A stretch of 64,000 nt of DNA from G965205725 sp965205725 (GCA_965205725.1 OZ242189.1:3038001-3102000); one strand, 5' to 3'; shown: positions 7,154 to 16,178, numbered from the stretch's first letter. The notes: generated by a model from the letters alone, not told the origin. Program-made: numbers and translations.

Positions 7154-9040
7154 ATGAGTAAATATACCGCTGAAGATATTGAAGTTCTCACCGGGCTTGA
7201 GCCCGTGCGCAAGCGCCCAGGCATGTACACTGATACCTCGCGACCCAATCACATGGCTCAGGAAGTTATCGACAATAGCGTGGATGAGGCCCTGGCAGGT
7301 CACGCTGATGAAATTTCTGTGGTGTTACATAAAGGCGCCTCGATCACCGTGACAGACAACGGGCGCGGCATGCCTGTAGACCAACACCCGGAGCAAAAAA
7401 AGCCAGGGGTGGAAGTGATAATGACCACCTTGCACGCCGGTGGTAAATTCTCTAACAAGAATTACCAGTTTAGTGGCGGCCTGCACGGTGTGGGCGTGTC
7501 TGTAGTGAATGCCCTGTCCGCTGAGCTGGAAGTGAGTATTCGCCGCGACGGGAAAGTACATCAGATGAGCTTTAAAGACGGCGATACCAGCCAACAGCTC
7601 AAAGTGGTGGACAAGTGCGGCGCGCGCAATACTGGCACCGCGATTACGTTTACCCCCGACGCCAAATACTTCGATTCAGTAAACTTTTCAGTGCCGCGGC
7701 TGCGGCATGTATTGCGTGCCAAGGCAGTGCTGTGCCCCAAGCTGCGGGTGAGGTTCAAAGACGAAGCCGAGAAAAAAAGTGACGAGTGGTACTACGAAGA
7801 TGGTCTCACCGATTACCTGCAAGATGCCACCATCGATTTTCCAGTAGTGCCTGAACAACCTTTTGTAGGTAGCTTCAGCGGCACCAATGAGGGCGTGGAT
7901 TGGGCGGTGCAATGGTTGCATGAAGGCGGCGAGGTAATTGCAGAGAGCTATGTGAATTTGATTCCCACGGCTCAGGGCGGTACCCATGTGAATGGGCTGC
8001 GCAGCGGCCTGTTGGAAGCCATGCGCGATTTTTGCGAAATCCGCAGCCTGCTGCCCCGTGGAGTAAAACTCACCGCCGATGATATTTGGGACCGCTGTGC
8101 ATATGTGTTGTCGAGCAAGCTGGAAGAGCCGCAATTTTCAGGGCAGACCAAAGAGCGTCTGTCTTCCAGAGAAGCGGCCGCCTTTGTCAGCGGTGTCGCC
8201 AAAGATGCCTTTAGTTTGTGGTTGAACCAGCACACTGAAGAAGCGGAAAAGCTGGCGGATATGTGTATCAACAATGCTCAGAGCCGTATGCGCACGGCTA
8301 AAAAAGTTGAGCGCAAACGGGTAACTGCCGGCCCCGCCCTGCCGGGCAAGTTGGCCGACTGTTCCGGGCAAGACAGCGAACGCGGTGAATTGTTTTTAGT
8401 GGAGGGTGATTCAGCGGGCGGTTCTGCCAAACAGGCGCGCGACCGGGAGTTTCAGGCCATCCTGCCCCTGCGCGGAAAAATCCTGAATACCTGGGAGGTG
8501 GATTCACAGGAAATTCTCGCCTCGCAGGAAGTACACAACATCTCTGTGGCACTGGGCATTGACCCAGCTACTGATGACCTGTCGGGATTGAGATACGGCA
8601 AAGTTTGTATTCTCGCCGATGCCGACTCCGATGGCTTGCACATTGCCACGCTGATCTGCGCCCTGTTTGTGCGGCATTTCCCGGCACTCGTTAAGGCCGG
8701 GCACGTGTTTGTAGCCATGCCGCCGCTGTACCGAATCGATGTGGGTAAAGAGGTATTCTACGCACTCGACGAAGGCGAAAAGCAGGGCGTGCTGGATAGA
8801 ATCGAAGCTGAAAAGCTGCGTGGTAAAGTGAATGCGCAGCGCTTTAAAGGCCTCGGCGAAATGAACCCGCTGCAACTGCGGGAAACCACTATGGACCCGG
8901 ATACAAGACGGTTGGTGCGGCTAGTCATGGATGCAGGGGATGGCACTGGCAAAATGATGGATATGCTGCTAGCCAAAAAACGCGCTGGTGATCGCAAGGA
9001 ATGGCTGGAGGAGAAAGGAGATTTGGCGGAGGTTATTTAG
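7154..9040 (+). CDS. parE: DNA topoisomerase IV subunit B
   Basis: 628 residues, the usual ParE length. N-terminal GHKL ATPase: EVIDNSVDEALAGHA (catalytic Glu and Mg-binding Asn), VTDNGRGMPVDQH, and SGGLHGVGVSVVNALS. The TOPRIM domain has LVEGDSAGGSAKQARD and ILADADSDGLHI, and PLRGKILNTWE follows. With ParC it decatenates and relaxes daughter chromosomes. Typical neighbours place parC a few genes downstream, but here mobile DNA begins about 220 bases after the stop and no parC is present in the window. The 9041-9264 interval shows no gene I would support. Confidence 0.96.
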   Translation: MSKYTAEDIEVLTGLEPVRKRPGMYTDTSRPNHMAQEVIDNSVDEALAGHADEISVVLHKGASITVTDNGRGMPVDQHPEQKKPGVEVIMTTLHAGGKFSNKNYQFSGGLHGVGVSVVNALSAELEVSIRRDGKVHQMSFKDGDTSQQLKVVDKCGARNTGTAITFTPDAKYFDSVNFSVPRLRHVLRAKAVLCPKLRVRFKDEAEKKSDEWYYEDGLTDYLQDATIDFPVVPEQPFVGSFSGTNEGVDWAVQWLHEGGEVIAESYVNLIPTAQGGTHVNGLRSGLLEAMRDFCEIRSLLPRGVKLTADDIWDRCAYVLSSKLEEPQFSGQTKERLSSREAAAFVSGVAKDAFSLWLNQHTEEAEKLADMCINNAQSRMRTAKKVERKRVTAGPALPGKLADCSGQDSERGELFLVEGDSAGGSAKQARDREFQAILPLRGKILNTWEVDSQEILASQEVHNISVALGIDPATDDLSGLRYGKVCILADADSDGLHIATLICALFVRHFPALVKAGHVFVAMPPLYRIDVGKEVFYALDEGEKQGVLDRIEAEKLRGKVNAQRFKGLGEMNPLQLRETTMDPDTRRLVRLVMDAGDGTGKMMDMLLAKKRAGDRKEWLEEKGDLAEVI

Positions 9041-9292
9041 CGTAATCTTTTTCACAATAAACCCCGTGGTCCCGTGATCTTTCCCTCCGTACCGAGAAAT
9101 GAAGCAAGCAGTGCAGTTACAGGCTGAAAAATGCAGGCAACCTTTCGAGCGCCACGGATATCAAGCAAAAAGTAGACCCTGCACGGCGAGCATTTTTGTT
9201 GCAGGACTCATGGCCGCAGTATACGGGACTATGGGTACCCTGTTCTGGGCTTGTCCTGGGGGCTTGTCCAGGTTCAGCACCTGTGAGACAAA

Positions 9293-10446
9293 TCAGGCTG
9301 CCTGCATGAGTGTCTGATAATAGCTTATGGGTGTTGCCAAACCGACCCCATCATGGGGTCGATAATGATTGTGAGACCTTTGCACGAAAGCCATTTCACC
9401 TGCATGCTACGTTAAAATCGTACTCAATCGGTCATTTATAAGCATAAACTCCCTCATTCCGTGCGTTTTTGCCTTGCCTGAAAGCGAAATCATCTTCCGT
9501 GCAAAGGTCTCATTGTAGTATTGTTGATAGTCCGCCAATGATTGATTCACCGCAGCAACCGTCAAAGCACCCTCGTAAAATGGATAGAACTCATAACCTG
9601 TTGTACCGTTGGCTCGCTCAACACAGCCATTCCATTTGGGCTTTCTGGGCGGTAGCACGAACAGAGACATGCCCAGTGCCTGACAAGCCGATTCAAACTC
9701 ATCCCTGAACTCGCTGCCGCCATCCACCTGAACAGAGACCAGGGCGTCAGGTCGCTGTGCGATCAGATCGTCAAGGAAACGCTTGGCATTGCGACTGCTG
9801 GCACGGCTATAGGCCCGCATAATCGTGGTACCCGTGACCGGGCAGGTGGCTTTAAACGCTCTGAGGGCAAAGCCTTCGGTAAAGCTGACACTCATAGGGT
9901 CAACCTGTATTAGCTCGCCAGGCTGCTTAGCTTTCATGCCGTATTGCCCCAGCGCCTGGCGTGGTGCTTAAACGGGCGACGACGTTTTGGCTTTATCCGC
10001 CCAAAGTAGAAGGCGACGGGCTTAATGCGGTTCAGTCGGAGCCGCTTTTTCAGTATGCGGCCCACAGTGCTGATGCTCAGTGTAAAACCCTGATCGCGGC
10101 TCAGCACTTTCCAGATTTTGCGCTTACTCCAGAGCCGATGACGCTGCCTCAGGTGCAGCACCTGCTGCTCTTGCTGTTTGTTCCATTGCACCGCACGGGT
10201 ACGCCCAGGGCGACAGCGACGCCTTTCCAGACCGGCCATACTCTGTTCCTGATAACGCTTTAACCAGCGGTAATAGGTGGCTTTAGACCAACCGATAGCC
10301 TCAAGGCAAGTGGGACTACTACAGCCTTCGGCTTTTAGTGTGCGGTAAAGCTTCAGCGTCTTCATCCGCGCTATCGCATCGGCACCGACGGTATCGTTAA
10401 TTGGCCAGCTTCGGTATGATTTGATACGCAGGCTTTTGATCTGCAT
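9293..10446 (-). pseudogene. IS481-like transposase, frameshifted and interrupted
   Basis: Two frames make one protein. The first (10446 to 9934) has the helix-turn-helix part: CLEAIGWSKATYYRWLKRYQ, then the basic region ending FKHHARRW. The second (9937 to 9512) has the rve catalytic core: GELIQVDPM (D), VQVDGGSEF (D) and NGCVERANGT (E). A one-base indel near 9945-9950 separates them, since HARRW should run into QYGMKAK in one frame. After YQQYYN the frame enters the small element at 9511. Removing that element and one ATTGT copy restores HYRPHDGVGLATPISYYQ and a stop at 9293-9295. Both lesions argue that the transposase is dead. Confidence 0.8.
9373..9511 (+). mobile_element. MITE-like element, copy 1 (139 bp, internally deleted)
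   Basis: Starts GAGACCTTTGCACG and ends with its complement CGTGCAAAGGTCTC. It is flanked by perfect 5-bp direct repeats ATTGT (9368-9372 and 9512-9516). Compared with the copies at 12226 and 15757 it lacks about 23 bp after CATGCTACGT. It carries no gene and must be moved by a transposase encoded elsewhere. It sits inside the IS481-like transposase gene. Confidence 0.85.
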
Positions 10447-10584
10447 CGGGTCGTCTTCTGTGTGGATTTAACAACTCACAGGCGACCCGATTTTTACACT
10501 TTAAGAAGTCTCATAGGTATCTGAACCATGACACACACTAAGATGAGAGAGCTGATCAAAGGTAGAAAGTATGCCGCGGTATCA

Positions 10585-10725
10585 GTTCTACGATTAGCGC
10601 TATCATCTTATATCGGCAGGTTTTACAACCGAAGCAGGATGCATTCAGGGATCAACTACATGTCCCCTATCACTTACGAACAAGAGGCAGCATAGCAACG
10701 TGTCCGTTTTATCGGGGCAAGATCA
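10585..10725 (+). pseudogene. IS3-family OrfB, C-terminal remnant
   Basis: The frame YIGRFYNRSRMHSGINYMSP, stop TAG at 10693-10695, matches the C-terminus of IS3-family transposases (FYNxxRxHSxLxYxSPxxxE). After the stop, GTCCGTTTTATCGGGGCAAG resembles an IS3 right end. The rest of the gene is missing on the left, where the IS481-like element ends at 10533. It marks an older insertion cut by later events. Confidence 0.65.
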
Positions 10726-10972
10726 TGTAGCTGACAGTAAAAGGAGGGGTTCAGCATGAAAAATATACTGATTTCGCTGGCGAAAAAAACACGGCGTCCT
10801 CGCCAGCGACATGACGCTGATGGTCGCCGGAATGAAACGCGCCATGGCCGATGTGCTGAACGCCGAGCAAATGGAAAAATTGATAAACATGCTGAGTCGC
10901 CGTGGCCAGCACCCATCCTGGCAGCGCCCGCGGTCGCCGATGCGTGAGGTCGTCAAGCGTCATGTCGGGCCG

Positions 10973-11818
10973 ATGAGGCTGAGCCATAAACCATTGGCGC
11001 TCGCGTTGCTGGTGGTTGGGTTGTTGTGCCGGGCGGCCCTTGCTCAAAGCGCGCAAACCCCCGACTTCTTCCTGCTCAAAACCTACGATGGCTCCCAAGA
11101 AGTGAGCGGCTGGGTGATGAGCGAGAAACTGGACGGGGTGCGCGGGTTGTGGGATGGCGAAAAATTCCTGAGTCGCGGCGGCAAGGCGCTGAATGCGCCG
11201 CCGTGGTTCACGCGAGGTTTTCCGCCGTTTGCGCTGGATGGCGAGTTGTGGAGCAAGCGCGCGGATTTTGAAAACATCGTCTCCATCGTGCGCACGCAAA
11301 CCCCGGATCAACGCTGGAGGCAAGTGCGCTATCATGTTTTTGAAGTGCCCCATCAGGCGGGCGGTTTGTTGCAGCGCCTGGCGGTGCTGGGGGACTACCT
11401 CGACAAACACCCCACCGACCGCATTCAAATGATCCGCCAAACCCGCGTTGAGGACGCCTCCCAACTCAACGCCTTCCTGACCGAAGTGACCGCCGCCGGC
11501 GGCGAGGGCGTGGTGGTTCGCAACCCCGCTGCGCCCTATCAAACCGGCCGCTTGTCCTCGGCCTTGAAGGTGAAAAACTTTCTCGATGCGGAGTGCGTGG
11601 TGCGAAAAATACTCCCCGGCAAGGGCAAGTACCGCGGCCAGATGGGCGCGCTGCAATGCGAGATGGCGGATCGTAGCCGGGTTACCATCGGCTCGGGTTT
11701 CACCGATAAAATGCGCGCCGCACCGCCGCCGCCCGGCAGCGTCATCACCTTCAAGTATTATGGCTTGACCAAAAAAGGCAAGCCGCGCTTCCCGGTGTAT
11801 TTGCGGTTGAGGCGCTAA
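10973..11818 (+). CDS. Exported ATP-dependent DNA ligase (LigE-like)
   Basis: 281 residues from the ATG at 10973, chosen because a clean signal peptide follows (LALALLVVGLLCRAALA, cleavage near residue 24). Ligase motifs in order: SEKLDGVRG (motif I; the Lys at residue 52 takes AMP), FALDGELW (motif III), GGEGVVVRN (motif IV) and SALKVKN (motif V), then an OB-fold domain through KPRFPVYLRLRR. Family members with a leader seal nicks in the periplasm, probably on incoming DNA. An open frame extends upstream to 10811 (including MKRAMADVLNAEQMEKLINM) and I cannot identify that part; ATGs at 10811 and 10940 are alternatives. The gene is visibly GC-richer than the IS debris around it. Confidence 0.85.
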   Translation: MRLSHKPLALALLVVGLLCRAALAQSAQTPDFFLLKTYDGSQEVSGWVMSEKLDGVRGLWDGEKFLSRGGKALNAPPWFTRGFPPFALDGELWSKRADFENIVSIVRTQTPDQRWRQVRYHVFEVPHQAGGLLQRLAVLGDYLDKHPTDRIQMIRQTRVEDASQLNAFLTEVTAAGGEGVVVRNPAAPYQTGRLSSALKVKNFLDAECVVRKILPGKGKYRGQMGALQCEMADRSRVTIGSGFTDKMRAAPPPPGSVITFKYYGLTKKGKPRFPVYLRLRR

Positions 11819-12225
11819 CCCGGATATTTCATGAGTGAAGCGGTGATGGTCGATTTTTCGGTAGCGCCATCCCTGTCGCTGCATCATATGATGCAGTTGC
11901 CTATTCTTTGATCAATTCTTTCGTTGTTCGAAGATTTCGGGCGCAGCTCCCCCTACCCCCAATGTTTATCAACAGGCCGGGGCAGCACTGGGTTGGGTTT
12001 ATGGGGAGTTGAGCCGATAGGCTGCCGTGCGGAACAACGCCTGATGGGGATAAGCACTGCTCATCAGTAGGCGAATACGGCGCGTGTTGCGGATGATCAC
12101 GGCACCGATTTTAAGCCCTGTCAGCCTGATCCTGTGAGGATTGGCTTTGACCAGTTCGGTGCCCTGTAGTGCTCGGCGCCGCAATCCCTCAATCAAGGTG
12201 TCAGCCCCTTTTTTCTTCTTTTATT
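11819..12225 (-). pseudogene. IS1380-family element, 3' remnant
   Basis: On the minus strand, residues NPHRIRLTGLKIGAVIIRNT and RRIRLLMSSAYPHQALFRTA (frame 12196 to 11999) match the conserved C-terminus of IS1380 transposases, IGA-x-VxRNTRRxRxLxSSAxPxQ. The downstream stretch CCGGATATTTCATGAG at about 11820-11835 looks like the IS1380 terminal repeat. The N-terminal two thirds are missing; the fragment stops at the MITE at 12226. It is not functional. Confidence 0.7.
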
Positions 12226-12386
12226 GAGACCTTTGCAGGGAAGATGATGTCGCTTTCAGGCCAGGCAAAAACCCACGCAATAAGGGAGTTTATGCTTATA
12301 AATGACCGATGAGTACGATTTTACCAACAGTAGGCGCTTTTAGGCGACGCAGCATGCAGGTGAAATGGCTTTCGTGCAAAGGTCTC
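12226..12386 (-). mobile_element. MITE-like element, copy 2 (161 bp)
   Basis: Same family as 9373-9511 and 15757-15918 but in the opposite orientation: GAGACCTTTGCAGGGAAG at the left and CTTTCGTGCAAAGGTCTC at the right. The flanking pentamers (TTATT, TCCTT) do not match, so it has lost its target duplication. It separates an IS1380 remnant from a truncated DUF262 gene. Confidence 0.8.
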
Positions 12387-12598
12387 TCCTTATAATTATC
12401 TATGAATTTTCTATGACTTATGCTTATTCTTGTTTTCCACACCAAAAGCGTACCAATAGGGTAATCACGCATTAAAGAGTCAAACAATCTTTCTATTTGA
12501 TCTTCTCTCCATACAAAATTACGCTGAATATTAGGCAGCCAAAAATCTTCATTTAACTGCTTGACAATTTTTCTGATTGTGGTGGTTTGATTTTTCAA
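12387..12598 (-). pseudogene. DUF262 (GmrS/DndB-like) N-terminal fragment
   Basis: Starts ATG at 12598 with KNQTTTIRKIVKQLNEDFWL, then PNIQRNFVWREDQIERLFDS and LMRDYPIGTLLVWKT, the N-terminal ParB-like block of DUF262 proteins. DUF262 domains occur in type IV restriction systems such as GmrSD and in other defence islands. After about 70 residues (FIDNYKE) the frame runs into the MITE and the rest is lost. The AT-rich composition differs from the housekeeping genes and points to horizontal origin. Confidence 0.75.
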
Positions 12599-12984
12599 AG
12601 CATTCTATTTTTATATTTGGCTATAGACATTTGAATAAAAGGGGCCGACGAAAAAGCGAATCATCCCTACCTGAAAAGAAACTATTTCTCAGTATTCCGA
12701 GACCAGAGAGTTGAAAAGAGCCAACACATACCTTGAAAAACAGGTCTGATTGGTGACTCAGCCACTGTCAATTTTCGTAGGCTATCCGGAGGAGTTCAGG
12801 AGTTCAAGGCTGGGAGCGGTTGACTGAAATGCCAGAAGCATGCGGTAGAGGCAGAATTGCAGAAATGACTGGCACTGCACCCTGGTGATCCTGTTTGTCA
12901 ATGAGCGGGAAAAGACGGCCTTGCCTGCGCGGATTCGATGCCTCGGCACAGATGATGCGGGAACAAGGCCCAGACATGGCATTG
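12599..12984. other. Intergenic stretch without recognised gene
   Basis: AT-rich near the DUF262 stub, then more balanced. Short frames exist on both strands (for instance 12782-12982 minus), but none has a ribosome site or recognisable motif. It probably holds the promoter of the DUF262 gene and leftover insertion-sequence DNA. Confidence 0.5.
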
Positions 12985-13017
12985 AAGTAAAAGAAGGCCC
13001 TATGAAAACATGGCCTT
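12985..13017 (-). terminator. Probable rho-independent terminator of the LuxR-type gene
   Basis: On the minus strand AAGGCC (13017-13012) pairs with GGCCTT (12999-12994) around a short loop that includes the stop codon at 13000-13002, followed by CTTTTACTT. The stem overlaps the last codons of the regulator gene. Confidence 0.5.
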
Positions 13018-15669
13018 GCGCCAGGCTTCGGTCACTGCTTCTTTGCGGTTGCCTACGCCGAGTTTTGCGTAAATATGCTTCAGGTGGTATTTAATTGTTT
13101 CAGGGGCAAGGTTAAGGTTTCGTGCAATCACTTTGGTGGGGTGTCCCTTGGCTAATTCTGTGAGGACATCCTGCTCCCGCTCCGTCAGCAGACTGGATGT
13201 TTTACTCTCTTTGAGCTGGTTGTTCCACACGGTATTGATTTGCTGAACATGGGTGATCTGCTTTTCATCATTGAGAGATGAAATCACATTTTCCAACAGC
13301 AGAATAACATCTGCCCCGGCATCGATATAAGGGCGAACGATAGCCAGGTCGGTTGTGTAATAGATAGCTTTTGTAAGCAACTCCAACGCTTCCTCTTCTG
13401 CGCCCGCCGCACCTGCTGATATCGTCGCTTGTGCCCGAAATACCAGGCCGAGGGCCAGCATGTAATTGCGCCCTTGCGCGAGGGCTATATCGCAAAAAAT
13501 GGTTGTCATACGAACCGCCAGTGCTGCCTGTTTAGTGTGAATCAGCAGGGGGGCCAGCGCGCGCATAAGATGTTCCAGCAAGGGCCAGAGCACTCGGGGT
13601 GGTTGCGCTTCCTGTTCCCAAATGGCAAGCAGCTTGTGTTCTTTGGCAAGCTGTGTGGCCTGGTCGGGCTTGCCGGAGTGCAGCAAGTAACCCACCAGGT
13701 TGGCGTTGGCCATGACAGCCAAATTGTGCAGGCCGGAAAGTTTGGCCCGGTTTGCTGTTTCGGTCAGATGATTATGTGCATGTTCCGGTTTTCCCTGTGC
13801 AAGCCAGCAGCGGGCAAGGGTGATACTGCTCGCTTCACAAATTTCAATAAATGTGATGTCGGGGGTGGCGCCTATGGCCTCAATATTGGCCAGGGACAAA
13901 TCCAGTTCATTGCGCTCATAGTAAATTTTTGCAAGGACTGCATTGTCCAGTTGCGACATGAGTTTTTCGCGCTTGTTAAATCGGTCCCAGTGATGCGTTA
14001 AGGCATCTGAAAAATGATGAATGGCTGTGTCAAAGTTACCTGAATTGTAGGCGAGCAACCCAAGGTGCGGTGATATTGAGGTCAGCTTGCGTGCGTACCC
14101 ATGATTTTCGCAGAGCGATTCGTACTCTTTCAGGCTGCGTTTGGCTTGTTCGACATCGCCGTACCTTTGCAGCAAGAAAAATTTGGGTGCGGCAATCAGG
14201 CACAGAATACGAGGGTCGGCGCCGAGCGTTTGACGAAGATTGATCTCTATCGCATCAAATTGCTCAGCCATATAGTCTTTGATGGAGCTGGAGAGGTCGC
14301 CAGTTAAGGCCATGTAAATATCGGCCATGTCTTTAAGATGGCTATCCGAATCAGTTCCGTTGTCGCCCCCGTTGCCACTTTGGGCTAATTGCGCTGAAAA
14401 CTGTCGGTAGTGTTGTTTGGCCAGACGGCCATTGCCTTCAATCATACTGAGTATGGCTTGCAGGGCTCCGAGCATTGGTTTTGTATTGATCAATGATTGT
14501 GGCACCCACTTTAACAGGCTGTTTACCGATGGGGCGCCCTGGTCGACAATAAAACGTATGCCCCCGGACATTTCGATAATAGTTACAATGAGTTCGTGGG
14601 ACCTGGCCAGCTTTGCCTGTACGATTGCATTTTCCGGCTCTTGATTATTGATGTAATGCAGAGAAGCCTTGGTATGCAGGGCGTTGACATAACGCTCCCC
14701 ACGCTGCTGAACTGATTGCACTAAAAATTCACGAAACAGCGGGTGCAACTTTACGGTTAACGGCGTTGTTGTCACCACCGTGACGATGGGCTGTAGCTCC
14801 ATCAGACTGGCCAGCAGTTCAAAAGCCTTATCCTGTTCGGTAACCGCTCTGGCAGTGTCTGCACTGATGTAAGTGAGAATCGAACAGTCCTTTAGAAACT
14901 CTTGTTGCTCTGCACTGAGTGCGCTGAAGACCTGCTCGGCCAAATAGGCAAAACTTTCACAATTGGGATTCTTGAGTGCTTCTATAATGGCGTGCTTGTT
15001 GACTGAGTGCTTTTGTTTGATGTTGGCCAGTTGCAGCACCAGCGGCCAGCCCTCGGCAAAATCAATGACGGTGGCCAGTTCTTCCCGGCTGAAGGATTGG
15101 GCAAGCAGGTCTTCGGCTTCGGCGTGTGTGAAGCGCAGTTCGCCCGCCTCAATCGCGCTCACTTTGCCTTCCAGTGTCAGCCGCGAATAATGTTTTTCGG
15201 GCACTTTTCGCGTCGCAATAATTAACTGCACCTGAGGTGGCAGCAGCAATATCAGTCGGCTCATAATGTCGTCGACCAGTGCGCCGCCAATTGATTCGTA
15301 TTCGTCGATAAAGATTCTTAACAGTTGGTCCCGACCGTCGAAAATGCGCAGAAGGCTGGTCAGATCACGGGTTTCATATTGAATAGGCGCCCCGGTGTGC
15401 TGGACGGCCAGAATAAGGCTTTCTACAAATATTTCAGGTTCTCGGTCTCTGATATCGCAACTGATCCAGGCAACCTGTTCGCTGTGTTGTTTGGCAATAT
15501 GAAAGGCCTGCGCCATGGAAACCGTTTTCCCGTAACCTGCCGGGGCGTGGAGAAAAATGGCCTTTGCTGGTGAATGGTTGAGCATTTGATCGTACAGCCT
15601 GGAGCGATGAACCTGATGCTCAGGCAGTTCGCCAGGGTTAAATTTAATCAGTTGCTGATAGTTTGACAT
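13000..15669 (-). CDS. MalT-like LuxR-family (LAL) ATP-dependent transcriptional regulator
   Basis: About 889 residues. The N-terminus has the Walker A HAPAGYGKT (residues ~41-49) and a Walker B-like LLRIFIDEYE (~110-120) of the STAND NTPase core. The middle is a TPR-like helical region (repeats such as ARCWLAQGKPEHAHNHL and AVLAKIYYERNELDLSLANI). The C-terminus is a LuxR helix-turn-helix: LLTEREQDVLTELAKG then VIARNLNLAPETIKYHLKHI. Such proteins bind an inducer and ATP, oligomerise and activate transcription from direct repeats. ATG at 15669 is preferred; an in-frame TTG two codons upstream is possible. It is divergent from the gcdH-like gene, with a MITE between them. The inducer is unknown. 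Confidence 0.88.
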   Translation of the reverse strand: MSNYQQLIKFNPGELPEHQVHRSRLYDQMLNHSPAKAIFLHAPAGYGKTVSMAQAFHIAKQHSEQVAWISCDIRDREPEIFVESLILAVQHTGAPIQYETRDLTSLLRIFDGRDQLLRIFIDEYESIGGALVDDIMSRLILLLPPQVQLIIATRKVPEKHYSRLTLEGKVSAIEAGELRFTHAEAEDLLAQSFSREELATVIDFAEGWPLVLQLANIKQKHSVNKHAIIEALKNPNCESFAYLAEQVFSALSAEQQEFLKDCSILTYISADTARAVTEQDKAFELLASLMELQPIVTVVTTTPLTVKLHPLFREFLVQSVQQRGERYVNALHTKASLHYINNQEPENAIVQAKLARSHELIVTIIEMSGGIRFIVDQGAPSVNSLLKWVPQSLINTKPMLGALQAILSMIEGNGRLAKQHYRQFSAQLAQSGNGGDNGTDSDSHLKDMADIYMALTGDLSSSIKDYMAEQFDAIEINLRQTLGADPRILCLIAAPKFFLLQRYGDVEQAKRSLKEYESLCENHGYARKLTSISPHLGLLAYNSGNFDTAIHHFSDALTHHWDRFNKREKLMSQLDNAVLAKIYYERNELDLSLANIEAIGATPDITFIEICEASSITLARCWLAQGKPEHAHNHLTETANRAKLSGLHNLAVMANANLVGYLLHSGKPDQATQLAKEHKLLAIWEQEAQPPRVLWPLLEHLMRALAPLLIHTKQAALAVRMTTIFCDIALAQGRNYMLALGLVFRAQATISAGAAGAEEEALELLTKAIYYTTDLAIVRPYIDAGADVILLLENVISSLNDEKQITHVQQINTVWNNQLKESKTSSLLTEREQDVLTELAKGHPTKVIARNLNLAPETIKYHLKHIYAKLGVGNRKEAVTEAWRKAMFS

Positions 15670-15756
15670 GCGCAATGATCCCGTAGAGCAAAGACCGAGT
15701 GCCCAGCGTTGACAGGCTCCGGGGCGAGCGTACGATTAAAGCCATAATTTTGTAAT

Positions 15757-15918
15757 GAGACCTTTGCACGAAAGCCATTTCATCGGCATGCTACGTCGCC
15801 TAAAAGCGCCTACTGTTGGTAAAATTGGACTCAATCGGTCATTTATAAACATAAACCCCCTCATTGTGCGCGTTTTTGTCTTGCCTGAAAGCGACATCAT
15901 CTTCCGTGCAAAGGGCTC
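15757..15918 (+). mobile_element. MITE-like element, copy 3 (162 bp)
   Basis: Starts GAGACCTTTGCACGAAAG and ends CCGTGCAAAGGGCTC, an inverted terminal repeat with one mismatch. Perfect 5-bp direct repeats GTAAT flank it (15752-15756 and 15919-15923). It contains the CGCCTAAAAGCGCC segment that copy 1 has lost. It holds no gene. Confidence 0.85.
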
Positions 15919-16178
15919 GTAATAAAACAAGAATAGTTATTTTTACCATAAACAGGGCTGTTTATCCCCGCAATGCCCTCAATACCGCTTGACGGTGTTA
16001 CGCCTGAACCGTGGGCATGGAGCCACACTCGCTGTTATAACCGCAGTACAATGGGATTAAACGATGGCAATGAGGAGACGAGCCAGCTAAACGCGATGGC
16101 GTAAACCCGCTGCAATTTTTCGCTATTAATCAGAGGTTTCTTAACTGGGCCAATAGAGGGAATAAAGCCCGGCTTGAA

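Larger units (their letters stand above)
9265..10533 (-). mobile_element. IS481-like insertion sequence, interrupted by a small element
   Basis: About 1.27 kb bounded by imperfect ~25-bp inverted ends: TGTCCAGGTTCAGCACCTG at the left and, read inward on the other strand, TGTCATGGTTCAGATACCT at the right. It encodes a single DDE-integrase-type transposase on the minus strand, now broken. A 139-bp non-autonomous element sits inside it (9373-9511). No target duplication was recognised at the outer ends. A 236-bp internally deleted copy with both ends lies at 50132-50367, so the element has been active in this genome. Confidence 0.8.

Noticed and set aside
9099..9317. 72-codon frame downstream of parE
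   Set aside because: No ribosome site, no recognisable motif, and it runs into the IS481-like left end.
9930..9955. Programmed frameshift between the two IS481-like frames
   Set aside because: The site has no A-rich or T-rich slippery sequence, and homologues of this family use a single frame; a mutation is the simpler explanation.
10751..11887. Long minus-strand open frame of 378 codons
   Set aside because: It lies antisense to the ligase gene, which has all ligase motifs. The frame has a His/Gln/Arg-rich composition typical of a GC-rich shadow and no ribosome site.
12782..12982. 66-codon minus frame between the DUF262 stub and the LuxR-type gene
   Set aside because: No ribosome site or family match; probably leftover non-coding DNA.
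13429..14001. Plus-strand frame of 190 codons inside the LuxR-type gene
   Set aside because: Antisense to a well-supported regulator; low-complexity composition and no family resemblance.
9373..15918. Three similar repeats read as a CRISPR-like array
   Set aside because: Copies are ~160 bp, kilobases apart, in both orientations and flanked by target duplications, so they are mobile elements.
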